Shown here piece after piece: positions 8,862 through 17,809 of a stretch of 64,000 bases of DNA. How positions within the stretch are numbered: position 1 is the stretch's first letter; each line of letters begins with the position of its first letter. Position numbers and translations under genes: made by a program. Origin of the DNA: Bordetella parapertussis (GTDB lineage Bacteria; Pseudomonadota; Gammaproteobacteria; Burkholderiales; Burkholderiaceae_C); NCBI GenBank assembly GCA_945878355.1, contig CAMCTC010000002.1, forward strand, positions 58,865-122,864. The letters run 5' to 3'. The notes under the pieces are model-generated. The model did no database searches, was not told the origin of the DNA, and was given only the letters and a program-made list of their open reading frames with translations.

Positions 8862-9956
8862 ATGAGAGATTCCCTTCGACTTCAATTGCAACGCTTGGCC
8901 ATGCGCTTGGCCGAGCTCGACGAGCACCTCAGCGACCCCAAGCTGGGTCAGGACATCGCGCGCTACCGGGCGGTGGCGCGCGAACAGTCCGAGGCCGCGG
9001 CGCTGGTGCAGCGCTTGCGGACCTACGAGCGGCGCGAAGCCGATCTGGCCGCTGCGCGCGACCTGCTGGCCGAGTCCGGCGACGACGCCGAAATCGCCGA
9101 GATGGCGCGCGAGGAGATCGTCGCCGCACAACAAGACCTGTCCGACGAACTGACAGCGCTGCAGACTGCGCTGCTGCCGCACGACCCCGACGACGAACGC
9201 AACGCGTTCATGGAAATCCGCGCCGGTGCCGGGGGCGACGAATCGGCCTTGTTCGCCGCCGATCTGGTGCGCATGTACCTGCGCTATTTCGAGCGCTGTG
9301 GCTGGCGCACCGAGGTGATGAGCGAGTCGACCTCCGACCTGGGCGGCTACAAGGAGCTGGTGCTGCGGATCGAAGGGCGGGACGTCTACGGCGCGCTGAA
9401 GTTCGAGTCCGGTGGGCATCGGGTCCAGCGCGTGCCCACAACCGAGTCGCAAGGTCGCATCCACACCAGTGCCTGCACGGTCGCCGTGATGCCCGAGCCC
9501 GACGCCGCCACCGAGATCACGCTCAACCCGGCCGATCTGCGCATCGACACCTTCCGCGCCAGCGGCGCCGGCGGCCAGCACATCAACAAGACCGATTCAG
9601 CGATACGCATCACCCACCTGCCCACCGGTCTGGTCGCTGAATGCCAGGACGACCGCTCGCAGCACCGCAACAAGGCCAAAGCGATGGCCGTGCTGCAAGC
9701 CAGACTGCGCGACAAAGAGCGCGCCCAGCGCGACGCCACCGAGGCCGCGACCCGCAAAAGCCTGGTCGGCAGCGGCGACCGGTCGGACCGAATCCGCACC
9801 TACAACTTCCCGCAAGGCCGGCTCACCGACCACCGTATCAACCTGACGCTCTACAAGCTGGGCGCGATCATGGAAGGCGACCTGGGTGATGTGCTCAGCG
9901 CGCTGCAAGCGGCCCAGGCGCAGGACCAACTCGCGGCACTCGAAGGCGCAGCATGA
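8862..9956 (+). CDS. prfA: Peptide chain release factor 1
   Basis: A 364-residue class I release factor that recognises UAA and UAG stop codons and triggers peptide release. It has the catalytic GGQ loop in [13 protein letters not shown], a PVT-type recognition region near [14 protein letters not shown], and [14 protein letters not shown] in the central domain. Full length for RF1. Its stop overlaps the prmC start as ATGA, coupling it to the methyltransferase that modifies its GGQ glutamine. No clear Shine-Dalgarno sequence precedes the ATG. Confidence 0.97.
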   Translation: MRDSLRLQLQRLAMRLAELDEHLSDPKLGQDIARYRAVAREQSEAAALVQRLRTYERREADLAAARDLLAESGDDAEIAEMAREEIVAAQQDLSDELTALQTALLPHDPDDERNAFMEIRAGAGGDESALFAADLVRMYLRYFERCGWRTEVMSESTSDLGGYKELVLRIEGRDVYGALKFESGGHRVQRVPTTESQGRIHTSACTVAVMPEPDAATEITLNPADLRIDTFRASGAGGQHINKTDSAIRITHLPTGLVAECQDDRSQHRNKAKAMAVLQARLRDKERAQRDATEAATRKSLVGSGDRSDRIRTYNFPQGRLTDHRINLTLYKLGAIMEGDLGDVLSALQAAQAQDQLAALEGAA

Positions 9957-10819
9957 CAGCCGCGCCGGCGGCGGCAGACCCCGTATTGCTCAATCTGGGG
10001 CAAGCGATGGCACAAGCCCGAGCGTTGGGATTGGACCGACTCGATGCCCAGTGGCTGCTGGGCCACCTGCTGCATCGACCCCGCAGTTGGCTGATCGCCC
10101 ACGACGACGCGAAGCTGACAGCCGACCAAGCGCAGTGCTATGCCGAGCTGTGTCAACGCCGTGCCGACGGTGAGCCACTGGCCTACCTGGTGGGCGAATG
10201 GGAATTCCACGGCATGGCACTGGGCGTGACGCCCGACGTGCTGATACCGCGCCCCGACACCGAGACCCTGGTCGACTGGGCACTCTCGCTGCTGATGCAG
10301 AGCGGCCAGCGCGCGCCGCGCGTGCTGGACCTCGGCACCGGCAGCGGCGCGATCGCCTTGGCGGTGGCACACCGCCACCCCAGCGCGCGGGTCACCGCCA
10401 CCGATATCAGCGATGCCGCGCTGACCGTGGCCCAGACAAACGCCGACCGACTCGGTTTGACGCTGGATTGGCGGTTCGGCAGTTGGTGGCAGGCATTGCC
10501 GGCGCACCAGGACTTCGACATAGTGTTGTCCAACCCGCCCTATATCGCCGCCGGCGACCCTCACCTGCCGGCGCTGCGCCACGAACCGCTGCTGGCGCTG
10601 ACGCCGGGTGGCGACGGACTGGACGCGCTGCGCCAGATCATCGCCGGCGCTGGCGCGCACCTGGCGCCAAACGCCTGGCTGCTACTCGAGCACGGCTGGG
10701 ACCAAGCCGAAGCGGTGGCGCGGATGCTGCAAAGCGCAGGCTTGGTGCAGATCGCCACCCGACCCGACATGGCAGGCCGGCCGCGCTGCACCGGCGGGCG
10801 GCAACGCAGCGCCAGTTGA
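9953..10819 (+). CDS. prmC: Release factor glutamine N5-methyltransferase
   Basis: A 288-residue PrmC/HemK protein that methylates the GGQ glutamine of release factors with SAM. It has an N-terminal helical domain, the SAM motif [14 protein letters not shown] and the active-site NPPY in [15 protein letters not shown]. The start overlaps the prfA stop by four bases. Length and motif spacing are normal. The pairing with prfA is conserved in many bacteria and supports the assignment. Confidence 0.96.
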   Translation: MTAAPAAADPVLLNLGQAMAQARALGLDRLDAQWLLGHLLHRPRSWLIAHDDAKLTADQAQCYAELCQRRADGEPLAYLVGEWEFHGMALGVTPDVLIPRPDTETLVDWALSLLMQSGQRAPRVLDLGTGSGAIALAVAHRHPSARVTATDISDAALTVAQTNADRLGLTLDWRFGSWWQALPAHQDFDIVLSNPPYIAAGDPHLPALRHEPLLALTPGGDGLDALRQIIAGAGAHLAPNAWLLLEHGWDQAEAVARMLQSAGLVQIATRPDMAGRPRCTGGRQRSAS

Positions 10820-10898
10820 TCGGCGGTTGACGCCAAAAAACAGCCTATCGCCTGACATTTCGAGCATCACAATGCAGGCCAAGCGGCGTAGGATCAAG

Positions 10899-10911
10899 CT
10901 AGGCGGCCTAG
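10899..10911. repeat. Short perfect palindrome upstream of an exported-protein gene
   Basis: CTAGGC and GCCTAG flank a single G within the 127-base gap between prmC and the next gene. It lies about 36 bases before the start codon and could be an operator. CTAG-containing palindromes are rare in GC-rich DNA, but a chance match cannot be excluded. Confidence 0.3.
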
Positions 10912-10946
10912 ATGTGGCTCGCCGCAAGACTCCGAAGGGTGATGTG

Positions 10947-11459
10947 ATGCGCAAGATCCACCTGTGCTTGGCCTTGATGGCCGCCACCTCGGCCGTGCTC
11001 GCACAAGACCGCGGCTTGACTGCGCCAGCCACCGCACTGGGCGGCGCTTTCTGGCAAGCCCGCTTCGAGCGTGACAGCAGCGCGATGCCCCAGACCAGCA
11101 TGGCGATGCCGAGCTTCGGCGCGCAGACGCTGCGCATGTTTGGCGATTACCAGTTCAGCAGTTTGCGGCTGGGCGACACTGGCGGCCTTCGACTGACCGG
11201 TGGCCTGCTGATCAACCTGCGCACCGGCTTGAGCATCGGCAGCAGCGCTGACAACGCCACCGCGCTGCCTTATGCCGGCATCGGCTACAGCAGCGGCAAC
11301 AACCGCGGCGAATGGGGATTCAGCGCCGATCTCGGCTTGGCGGCACCAGGATTGGCTTCATGGCGACTGGATCGGCTGATCGGCGGCGGCGGCCTGACGG
11401 TGGACGGCGCCATCCGGTTGCAGCCCATGGTCAGGCTGGGCATGAACGTCGCTTTCTGA
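10947..11459 (+). CDS. Hypothetical exported protein, possible outer-membrane barrel
   Basis: A 170-residue protein with a clear Sec signal peptide (MRKIHLCLALMAATSAVLA, cleavage likely before QDRG). The mature part alternates hydrophobic and glycine/polar residues (FSSLRLGDTGGLRLTGGLL, ADLGLAAPGLASWRLDRL) and ends in phenylalanine (LGMNVAF), as outer-membrane beta-barrels do. I selected the ATG at 10947 because it begins the signal peptide and has an AAGGGT-like site upstream; the ATG at 10942 is immediately followed by a stop. The family is unknown to me; a small barrel is inference from composition. Confidence 0.7.
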   Translation: MRKIHLCLALMAATSAVLAQDRGLTAPATALGGAFWQARFERDSSAMPQTSMAMPSFGAQTLRMFGDYQFSSLRLGDTGGLRLTGGLLINLRTGLSIGSSADNATALPYAGIGYSSGNNRGEWGFSADLGLAAPGLASWRLDRLIGGGGLTVDGAIRLQPMVRLGMNVAF

Positions 11460-11514
11460 CACGGGACAGCCCGCGCCAAGGCAAATACTGACCCGCCCGG
11501 CTCCGCAGCGCGCT

Positions 11515-11526
11515 TTGACGTATAAA
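11515..11526 (+). promoter_or_regulatory. Possible grxD promoter region
   Basis: TATAAA at 11521-11526 is a good -10 candidate 36 bases before the glutaredoxin start. It overlaps a small inverted repeat (CTTT, then TAAAG) that could bind a regulator. No good -35 hexamer is seen at the right distance, so this is tentative. Confidence 0.35.
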
Positions 11527-11561
11527 GTCCACCCATCCATACCAACAGCCGGACCAAGACC

Positions 11562-11873
11562 ATGAGTGATGTGCAAGAACGTATCGACAGCATTGTGAAG
11601 GGCGGCCGCGTCGTGCTGTTCATGAAGGGCACCGCGCAATTCCCGCAGTGCGGCTTCTCGGGCCGCGCCATTCAGGTGCTCAAAGCCTGTGGCGTGACCG
11701 AAATCAAGACCGTCAACGTGCTCGAGGACCAAGACATCCGCCAGGGCATCAAGGATTACGCCAACTGGCCGACGATCCCGCAGCTCTATGTCGCGGGCGA
11801 GTTTGTCGGCGGCTCCGACATCATGATGGAGATGTACCAGTCCGGCGAGTTGCAGCAGTTGCTCGACCAGTGA
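11562..11873 (+). CDS. grxD: Monothiol (CGFS) glutaredoxin
   Basis: A 103-residue Grx4-type glutaredoxin with the diagnostic CGFS active site in QFPQCGFSGRA and the glutathione-binding WPTIPQLYV segment. Such proteins bind a [2Fe-2S] cluster with glutathione and deliver it to target proteins. The length is that of the single-domain bacterial form. The stop overlaps the ubiX start (GTGA), so the two are cotranslated. In Burkholderiales this gene commonly follows prfA-prmC, which matches the order here. Confidence 0.96.
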   Translation: MSDVQERIDSIVKGGRVVLFMKGTAQFPQCGFSGRAIQVLKACGVTEIKTVNVLEDQDIRQGIKDYANWPTIPQLYVAGEFVGGSDIMMEMYQSGELQQLLDQ

Positions 11874-12448
11874 ATCCACCCGCCAGGCGCCGCCTGGTCG
11901 TCGGGATCACAGGCGCGAGCGGTGCGGTGTACGGCGTGCGCCTGCTTCAGCGCGCCCGTGAGTTGGCACTGGAAACCCATTTGATCGTCACGCCCGCAGG
12001 CGTGATCAACGCCCACCATGAGCTGGGGCTGGGCCGGGCCGAGCTTGATGCGCTGGCAGACTTCGCTTACTCACCTGGCGACATCGGGGCCTGCGTGGCG
12101 AGCGGCAGTTTCCAGGCCGCAGCGATGGTGGTCGCGCCTTGCTCGATGAAGACACTGGCCGCAGTGGCACACGGCCTGTCAGACAACTTGGTCACGCGTG
12201 CCGCAGACGTCACGCTCAAGGAGCGCCGCACACTGCTGCTGATGGTGCGGGAGACGCCGTTCAACCTGGCACACCTGCGCAACATGACCGCGGTCACCGA
12301 GATGGGCGGCATCATCTTCCCGCCTTTGCCGGCGTTCTATCACCGGCCGACCAGCATCGCCGAGCTGGTGGACGACACGGTCGAACGGGTGTTGCAACTG
12401 CTGGGCGCACAGAACGCCCAGCCCAAGGCCTGGGGCGGACTGGGCTAG
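11870..12448 (+). CDS. ubiX: Flavin prenyltransferase UbiX
   Basis: A 192-residue UbiX that prenylates FMN to make the cofactor for UbiD-type decarboxylases in ubiquinone synthesis. The FMN-binding N-terminus GITGASGAVYGVRLLQ, the APCSMKTLA motif and the C-terminal PAFYHRPTSI region are all family hallmarks. I chose GTG 11870 because it overlaps the grxD stop by four bases and gives the normal N-terminus; upstream in-frame codons lie inside grxD. Confidence 0.95.
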   Translation: MNPPARRRLVVGITGASGAVYGVRLLQRARELALETHLIVTPAGVINAHHELGLGRAELDALADFAYSPGDIGACVASGSFQAAAMVVAPCSMKTLAAVAHGLSDNLVTRAADVTLKERRTLLLMVRETPFNLAHLRNMTAVTEMGGIIFPPLPAFYHRPTSIAELVDDTVERVLQLLGAQNAQPKAWGGLG

Positions 12449-12470
12449 CGGCGCCTGCAACCGGCGCGGC

Positions 12471-13073
12471 TCAAACGATCCAGCGCTTGCGACTCGACAA
12501 CACCGCGTTCGGGTACTCGGGGCGGCCCCGGCTGCCGTTGTAGCGACCGAGCGCCAAGGTCAGGTCACCGCGTTCGAGGTCGAGGTAATACCGCATGATC
12601 ACGCAGCCGAAGCGCAGATTGGTCTGCAAGTGGAACAAGCGCGCAGCATCGCCGTCGCCAATCTGCCGCACCCAGAACGGCATCACCTGCATGTAGCCGC
12701 GCGCGCCGGACGAGCTGATCGCGTACTTGCGGAAACCGCTCTCGACCTGAACCAGCGCCAGCACCAAGGCCGGCTCGAGCCTGGCGCGGGTGGCTTCGTA
12801 CCAGAGGGTTTCGAGGAATTCGATCCGCGTGACAGCTTCGGTCTTGTGCGGTTTGAGCCGCTCGCTCATCTCGACCTGCCAGCGCAGGAAAGCGAGCCTG
12901 GCGTCGGCATCGGCAAACGACAGCTTTGGAGGCGCCTCGCTGGCGATCGCCGCAGACAGCGCGGTGCGCACCGCATCGGCCAAAGCCTCCTCGGCCTGCG
13001 ATCCTGCCTGCGCAGCCAGCGGCTGCAGCAGCACGCCGGCTGCGCCGAGCAGCACCGCGCGCCGCGAGCTCAT
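12471..13073 (-). CDS. Lytic murein transglycosylase (SLT family) with signal peptide
   Basis: A 200-residue exported protein. The N-terminus (MSSRRAVLLGAAGVLLQPLAAQAG) is a signal peptide with a paired arginine resembling a Tat motif. The catalytic glutamate is in LALVQVESGFRKYA, followed by the SLT motifs SSSGARGYMQVMPFW and LGRYNGSRG. The enzyme should cleave the MurNAc-GlcNAc bond and leave 1,6-anhydroMurNAc ends. It starts seven bases after the proS stop, so it shares the proS transcript. It is 12 kb from the peptidoglycan-recovery locus and need not belong to it. Confidence 0.9.
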   Translation of the reverse strand: MSSRRAVLLGAAGVLLQPLAAQAGSQAEEALADAVRTALSAAIASEAPPKLSFADADARLAFLRWQVEMSERLKPHKTEAVTRIEFLETLWYEATRARLEPALVLALVQVESGFRKYAISSSGARGYMQVMPFWVRQIGDGDAARLFHLQTNLRFGCVIMRYYLDLERGDLTLALGRYNGSRGRPEYPNAVLSSRKRWIV

Positions 13074-13080
13074 GCTGAAG

Positions 13081-14826
13081 TCATGCCTTGAGTCTGCCCT
13101 TCACCAGCGCAGCAGCCTGGTCCAGCGGCACCACGCTGGCTTGGTCTTCGCGCCGGCCCTGCAACTCGACCGTGCCGGCTTTCAGGCCACGGTCGGAAAT
13201 CACCACCCGCTGCGGCACGCCGATCAACTCCCAGTCAGCGAACATCGCGCCAGGTCGCTCGCCGCGGTCGTCGAGCATCACATCGATGCCGGCTGCCGCC
13301 AGCTCATCGTGCAGCGCATCGGCGGCGGCCTTGACCTCGGCGGAGCGCTCGTAGCCGATCGGGCAGATCACGGCCGCAAACGGCGCGATCGAGGTCGGCC
13401 AGACAATGCCACGCGCGTCGTGGTTTTGCTCGATCGCAGCGCCCAGGATGCGGGTCACACCGATGCCGTAGCAGCCCATCTCCATCAGCCTGGGCTTGCC
13501 GGTCTCGTCGAGAAAACTGGCATTCATGGCCTCGGAATACTTGGTGCCGAGGTAGAACACATGGCCGACCTCGATGCCGCGCTGTATCGCCAGCACGCCC
13601 GCGCCATCGGGCGACGGATCACCGGCCTGGACGTTGCGCAGATCGGCCACCGCGTCGGGTTCGGGCAGGTCGCGGCCCCAGTTGACGCCAGTGAAGTGGC
13701 AATCTTCCTGGTTGGCACCGCAGATGAAATCGCTCATCGCCGCCACCGTGCGGTCAGCGATCACCTTGACCGGCTTCTTCAACCCGATCGGGCCGAGGTA
13801 GCCCGGTTTGCAGCCGAAGTGCTCGTCGATCTCGGTGACCGTCGCAAAGCGCCAACCCGACTTGAAGCCCGCCAACTTGCCAGCCTTGACCTCGTTGAGC
13901 TCATGGTCGCCGCGCACCAGCAGCAACCAGACGGTGCTGCCGGCGATGTCGCCGTCCTCGTCGAGCTCGTCGGTGGCCAGCACCAGGCTCTTGACGGTCT
14001 GCTGCAGCGGCAGGCTCAGCAGTTCCGCCACGGCCGCGCATGTGCTCTTGCCCGGCGTCGCTGTGTTGACCATCGCCTGCATGGGTGCGGCACGCGGCGC
14101 AGCCGGTACCACGCCTTCGGCCAGCTCGATGTTCGCGGCGTAGTCGCTGGTCGGGCAGTAGACGATGGCGTCCTCGCCGGTGTCGGCGATGACCTGGAAC
14201 TCGTGTGACAAGTCGCCCCCGATCGCGCCGGTATCGGCCGCCACCGCCCGGTACTGCAGCCCGAAGCGGTCGAAGATGCGTTTGTAGGCATCGAACATGC
14301 CTTGGTAGCTCTTGGCGGCAGCGGCCGGGTCGCGGTCGAAGGAGTAAGCGTCCTTCATCGTGAACTCGCGTCCGCGCATCACGCCGAAACGCGGTCGGCG
14401 CTCGTCGCGGAACTTGGTCTGAATGTGGTAGAAATTCTTTGGCAGCTGGCGGTAGCTGCGCAGCTCTTGCCGGGCGATGTCGGTCACGACCTCTTCGCTG
14501 GTGGGCTGGATGATGTAGTCGCGGTCATGGCGGTCTTTGACCCGCAGCAGTTCAGGACCCATCTTGGCGAATCGCCCGGTCTCCTGCCAGAGCTCGGCCG
14601 GTTGCACCACTGGCATCAGCAACTCGACCGCGCCGGCGCGGTTCATCTCGTCGCGGATGATCGCCTCGACCTTGCGGATCACCCGCAGCCCCATCGGCAT
14701 GTAGTTGTAGATCCCTGCCCCCAGGCGCTTGATCATGCCGGCGCGCATCATCAACTGGTGGCTCACCACCTCGGCGTCGGCGGGGGCTTCCTTCAGGGTG
14801 GAAATGAAGAACTGGGAGGCTTTCAT
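13081..14826 (-). CDS. proS: Prolyl-tRNA synthetase
   Basis: A 581-residue class II synthetase of the bacterial type. The start [15 protein letters not shown] is the normal N-terminus. Motif 2 is in [17 protein letters not shown] and motif 3 in [17 protein letters not shown]. The long segment between them contains the editing (YbaK-like) insertion with [14 protein letters not shown]-terminal anticodon-binding domain ends the protein. The start lies in a 171-base divergent region shared with rppH. Confidence 0.97.
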   Translation of the reverse strand: MKASQFFISTLKEAPADAEVVSHQLMMRAGMIKRLGAGIYNYMPMGLRVIRKVEAIIRDEMNRAGAVELLMPVVQPAELWQETGRFAKMGPELLRVKDRHDRDYIIQPTSEEVVTDIARQELRSYRQLPKNFYHIQTKFRDERRPRFGVMRGREFTMKDAYSFDRDPAAAAKSYQGMFDAYKRIFDRFGLQYRAVAADTGAIGGDLSHEFQVIADTGEDAIVYCPTSDYAANIELAEGVVPAAPRAAPMQAMVNTATPGKSTCAAVAELLSLPLQQTVKSLVLATDELDEDGDIAGSTVWLLLVRGDHELNEVKAGKLAGFKSGWRFATVTEIDEHFGCKPGYLGPIGLKKPVKVIADRTVAAMSDFICGANQEDCHFTGVNWGRDLPEPDAVADLRNVQAGDPSPDGAGVLAIQRGIEVGHVFYLGTKYSEAMNASFLDETGKPRLMEMGCYGIGVTRILGAAIEQNHDARGIVWPTSIAPFAAVICPIGYERSAEVKAAADALHDELAAAGIDVMLDDRGERPGAMFADWELIGVPQRVVISDRGLKAGTVELQGRREDQASVVPLDQAAALVKGRLKA

Positions 14827-14962
14827 GGGGCGGGTAGGGTCTCGGGTCGGGCGGGGGCTGTGGGGTGGCCGGGCCTCTAGCCTGAGGTTTGTCAGACTGC
14901 CGCCCCACTGCTGCGGGCGCATGCGGGTTAGCGAGGGTTCGCACACCGCACAAAGCAAGTGC

Positions 14963-14968
14963 AATAAT
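14963..14968 (+). promoter_or_regulatory. Possible -10 element for rppH
   Basis: AATAAT stands out in the divergent proS-rppH spacer, 29 bases before the rppH ATG. A weak TTCGCA about 19 bases upstream could be the -35. The AT-rich stretch continues to the start codon. Confidence 0.35.
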
Positions 14969-14997
14969 GAACTTAATACAGAAATTGGGGTTTGATT

Positions 14998-15627
14998 ATG
15001 CTCGACAGGGAAGGCTTCAGGCCCAACGTCGGCATCATCCTGCTCAACGCGCGGAACCAGGTGTTCTGGGGCAAAAGGCTGCGGACACACTCGTGGCAGT
15101 TCCCTCAGGGCGGTATCAAATTTGGCGAGTCGCCTGAGCAGGCCATGTTGCGCGAGCTTCATGAAGAAGTAGGCCTGCACCCGGAGCATGTGCGCATCCT
15201 GGCGCGCACCCGGGACTGGCTGCGCTATGAGGTGCCCGAGCATTTCATCCGCAAGGATGCACGAGGCCATTACCGTGGCCAGAAACAGATCTGGTTTCTG
15301 CTGCGCCTGATGGGCCGCGACAGCGATCTGGACTTGCGCGCCACCGACCACCCCGAGTTCGACGCTTGGCGATGGAACGAGTACTGGGTGCCGCTGGAAC
15401 TGGTGATCGAGTTCAAGCGCGAGGTCTACCAGCTGGCGCTCAACGAGTTGGCGCGGTTTCTGCCCAGGGTGAATCCGCAAAACCGCTACCTGCGCGGCAA
15501 CCTGCGTACTGGCCACCCCGACGATGATGAAGGGCAGTTCCAGGACCCGGACGGCTTGCACGATGAGCACGGCGATACGCTGCCGCCGCCGGACCACCCG
15601 GGCGACACCGGGCACAAGCCTGAGTGA
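14998..15627 (+). CDS. rppH: RNA pyrophosphohydrolase (Nudix)
   Basis: A 209-residue Nudix hydrolase that removes pyrophosphate from mRNA 5' ends and starts decay. The Nudix box runs from [13 protein letters not shown] to [26 protein letters not shown] is the typical RppH start. A TTG two codons upstream is in frame, but the ATG at 14998 has GGGG at a proper distance. The C-terminal 40 residues (acidic, [15 protein letters not shown]) extend past the E. coli enzyme and look disordered, common in betaproteobacterial RppH. Divergent from proS, a frequent arrangement. Confidence 0.95.
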   Translation: MLDREGFRPNVGIILLNARNQVFWGKRLRTHSWQFPQGGIKFGESPEQAMLRELHEEVGLHPEHVRILARTRDWLRYEVPEHFIRKDARGHYRGQKQIWFLLRLMGRDSDLDLRATDHPEFDAWRWNEYWVPLELVIEFKREVYQLALNELARFLPRVNPQNRYLRGNLRTGHPDDDEGQFQDPDGLHDEHGDTLPPPDHPGDTGHKPE

Positions 15628-15636
15628 GCGACGGTC

Positions 15637-17091
15637 TCAGACTGCCAGCCCATCGCCCCAGGGCAGCATCAGCGACAACCACAGCAACTGCTCAAACTCG
15701 GGCTTGAAGCGGTCGACGATGGCTTGCGGATCCGGGCACAGTGCGGCATCGGTGATCAAAGAGAACTGAACGCCCCCGCCATAGCTGAGGATGCTCACGC
15801 CGACGCCGACGTCGCCCGATGCCGGCACCCAGAACATCGCCTGGCGCAGCGTGGCACCGCAAAGCTTGAGGAACTCACGCGGGCCGGGCAAGTTGGTCAT
15901 CACCGCCGTGGTTTTCTTCGAAAAAATCCCCAGCAACAAATCCTGCCCAGGCTTGACCAACAGACCGGCGACCCCCAGCACCCCATAGGCCAGCACCGGT
16001 TGGTAACTTCGCTTGAGCTGGTCCATGCGTGCGCGCACCGCGTACAAACGCTCGACCGGATTCGCGACGCCGACGGGCAGCACCAGCGGCGCGAGACCGA
16101 ACTGGTTGCCGAGTTGCCAGGTCGGCGCCTGCGCGCGCAGGTTGACCGGCACCATCGCGCGGATCTCAGCGCCTCGCGGGTCTTCGCCCTGATCGCGCAG
16201 CCAGCCACCGATCGCACCCGACGCGCAAGTCAACAACAGGTCATTGATCGAACATGCCAGGCCGTGGCTGACCGCCTTGACCACATCGAGCGACAACGGG
16301 TCGCCCCAGGCCACGAGCTTGCGGCCCATCGGCTTGCCCTTGAGTCGGGTCGGCGTGTCGTCTTCCATCAGCAGCAGCGCAGCCGCGTCCTGCAACAGCT
16401 GCAAGCCCTTGTTGGCCAGGCCCAGCGACGCCTGCAAAGGCCTGCGGGGGTGGGCCACCATGGCCAGCGCCTGGTCCAAGCCGTCGCCTGAGCGGGTGAG
16501 CGCCGTCGCCACCAAGCCTGTCAGCGGCCTGAGCACCGCCTTGGACAGCCAGTCGCCGTCGGACGACAGGTCGCGTGATGGCACTTGCGCCGCCACTGGC
16601 CCAGCCTGCGGCGCCGGCGCGATACCGCCGTCGACCATCGAGTGCATCACCGAGAGCAACGCGACGCCGTCGCCTATGCAGTGGTGGATCCGGGCGATCA
16701 ACGCGCAGCCACCTTCGTAATGCTCGACCAGATGGAACTGCCACAGCGGCTTGCCAGGGTCGAGCCGCATCGACGCCAGTTCACCGCAGCGCTGTTGCAG
16801 CGCCGCTCGCTCGCTGAGGCCTCGCCGACGCTTGATCGACTCCAGCACCACATGGTCGGCGATGTCGAAAGTCGGCGCGTCGACCCAGTTCGCGCCGGTC
16901 GCGTCGAGCACTGCACATTGGCGAAAACGCTCGTATCGAAGCAGGCGTTCGGCGATTCGCTCGCGCAAGGCCGCCAGACTGATCGCTGGCGTGAGCAACC
17001 AGACACCGACGATCATCATCAGGTTGACCTCGTTGTCCATGCGCAGCCAAGCGGTATCGACCAGCGACATGCTGCGCTCTGTGGCTGGCAT
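15637..17091 (-). CDS. Wax ester synthase / diacylglycerol acyltransferase (WS/DGAT)
   Basis: A 484-residue WS/DGAT enzyme. The catalytic HHxxxDG motif is in ARIHHCIGDGVALL (about residue 140), and the C-terminal NLPGPREFLKLCG matches the conserved family block. It would transfer acyl groups from acyl-CoA to fatty alcohols or diacylglycerol, making neutral storage lipid. The ATG at 17091 is preceded by AGGAG at good spacing, so I prefer it to an in-frame ATG 27 codons earlier. Divergent from a gene for acyl-CoA-binding protein, which fits substrate supply. Confidence 0.9.
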   Translation of the reverse strand: MPATERSMSLVDTAWLRMDNEVNLMMIVGVWLLTPAISLAALRERIAERLLRYERFRQCAVLDATGANWVDAPTFDIADHVVLESIKRRRGLSERAALQQRCGELASMRLDPGKPLWQFHLVEHYEGGCALIARIHHCIGDGVALLSVMHSMVDGGIAPAPQAGPVAAQVPSRDLSSDGDWLSKAVLRPLTGLVATALTRSGDGLDQALAMVAHPRRPLQASLGLANKGLQLLQDAAALLLMEDDTPTRLKGKPMGRKLVAWGDPLSLDVVKAVSHGLACSINDLLLTCASGAIGGWLRDQGEDPRGAEIRAMVPVNLRAQAPTWQLGNQFGLAPLVLPVGVANPVERLYAVRARMDQLKRSYQPVLAYGVLGVAGLLVKPGQDLLLGIFSKKTTAVMTNLPGPREFLKLCGATLRQAMFWVPASGDVGVGVSILSYGGGVQFSLITDAALCPDPQAIVDRFKPEFEQLLWLSLMLPWGDGLAV

Positions 17092-17201
17092 CGAATCATC
17101 TCCTGTGGTCTGTCCGACTCCACGCCATCGTCGAGCCTGGAACACGATGCTGGCTGTGGTGGCCCGCGTCAAGGCCGATACTGCGCACCAGGAGACCTTC
17201 G

Positions 17202-17456
17202 ATGACCCAACTCAAACAGCAATTCGACCAAGCCGTGGCCCGGAGCAAGCAGCTACCGGAAAGGCCTGACAACATGACCTTGCTGGAGATCTACGCCCTC
17301 TACAAACAAGCCAGCGTCGGTGACGTCGATGGCGACAGGCCCGGCTTCACCGACATGGTGGGCCGCGCCAAATGGGACGCCTGGAACGTGTTGAAGGGCC
17401 GGACCGCCGAGCAGGCGATGCAGGACTACATCGATTTGATCGAGTCGCTGCAATAA
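17202..17456 (+). CDS. Acyl-CoA-binding protein
   Basis: An 84-residue ACBP-family protein, the length of the four-helix bundle. Hallmarks are LLEIYALYKQASVGD and the acyl-CoA contact region RAKWDAWNVLKG. It binds medium and long acyl-CoA esters in the cytoplasm. It is transcribed away from the WS/DGAT gene across a 110-base spacer, and a PHA-granule protein lies convergent just downstream, so the three form a small lipid-storage neighbourhood. Confidence 0.95.
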   Translation: MTQLKQQFDQAVARSKQLPERPDNMTLLEIYALYKQASVGDVDGDRPGFTDMVGRAKWDAWNVLKGRTAEQAMQDYIDLIESLQ

Positions 17457-17474
17457 GGCCGCGGCCAGCGCGCG

Positions 17475-17792
17475 TCAGCGTCCACCCGGCGACGCCGATT
17501 GGGCGGCGCCGAGCAAGCGGTCGAGGTTGCCCTCGATCTCAGCTTCGATCCTGTGCGCGAAAACGCCCAGCAAGATGCCGAGCTTGGCCTGCAGGTCGAA
17601 GTGGTCGGCCGCGACGATCAGCCGGCCATGGACACCGCTTCGGCTGAATTCCACCGTGTCGCTGGTCTCGCCTTCGAGCACGGTGCAGGCCATGTCGAAG
17701 CTGCTCTCGGCCTGTTCAGCCCAATCCCAGGCGACTTGGCGGGCTCTTTCGAGCCCCAGGCTGTGCTGGCGGCGAATTCGGATTTCGGACAT
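17475..17792 (-). CDS. Polyhydroxyalkanoic acid system (PHA granule-associated) family protein
   Basis: A 105-residue protein matching the PHA_gran_rgn family: it begins SEIRIRRQHSLGLERARQVA, has a central FDLQAKLGILLGVFAHRIEAEI block and a short C-terminal tail. Members are found in PHA-producing proteobacteria, but their biochemical role is not well defined. It begins 17 bases after the aminopeptidase stop on the same strand. The neighbouring ACBP and WS/DGAT genes and the phasin at 52.4 kb suggest carbon storage. Confidence 0.8.
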   Translation of the reverse strand: MSEIRIRRQHSLGLERARQVAWDWAEQAESSFDMACTVLEGETSDTVEFSRSGVHGRLIVAADHFDLQAKLGILLGVFAHRIEAEIEGNLDRLLGAAQSASPGGR

Positions 17793-17809
17793 TGGTCAGG
17801 CCAGTCGGG

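Noticed and set aside
7599..9581. A 660-codon minus-strand frame across hemA and prfA
   Set aside because: It spans two firmly identified genes and their spacer on the opposite strand; composition is that of a reverse-frame shadow.
14827..15615. Upstream extension of the proS frame to 15615
   Set aside because: It covers the divergent spacer and the rppH gene on the other strand; the standard ProS N-terminus starts at 14826.
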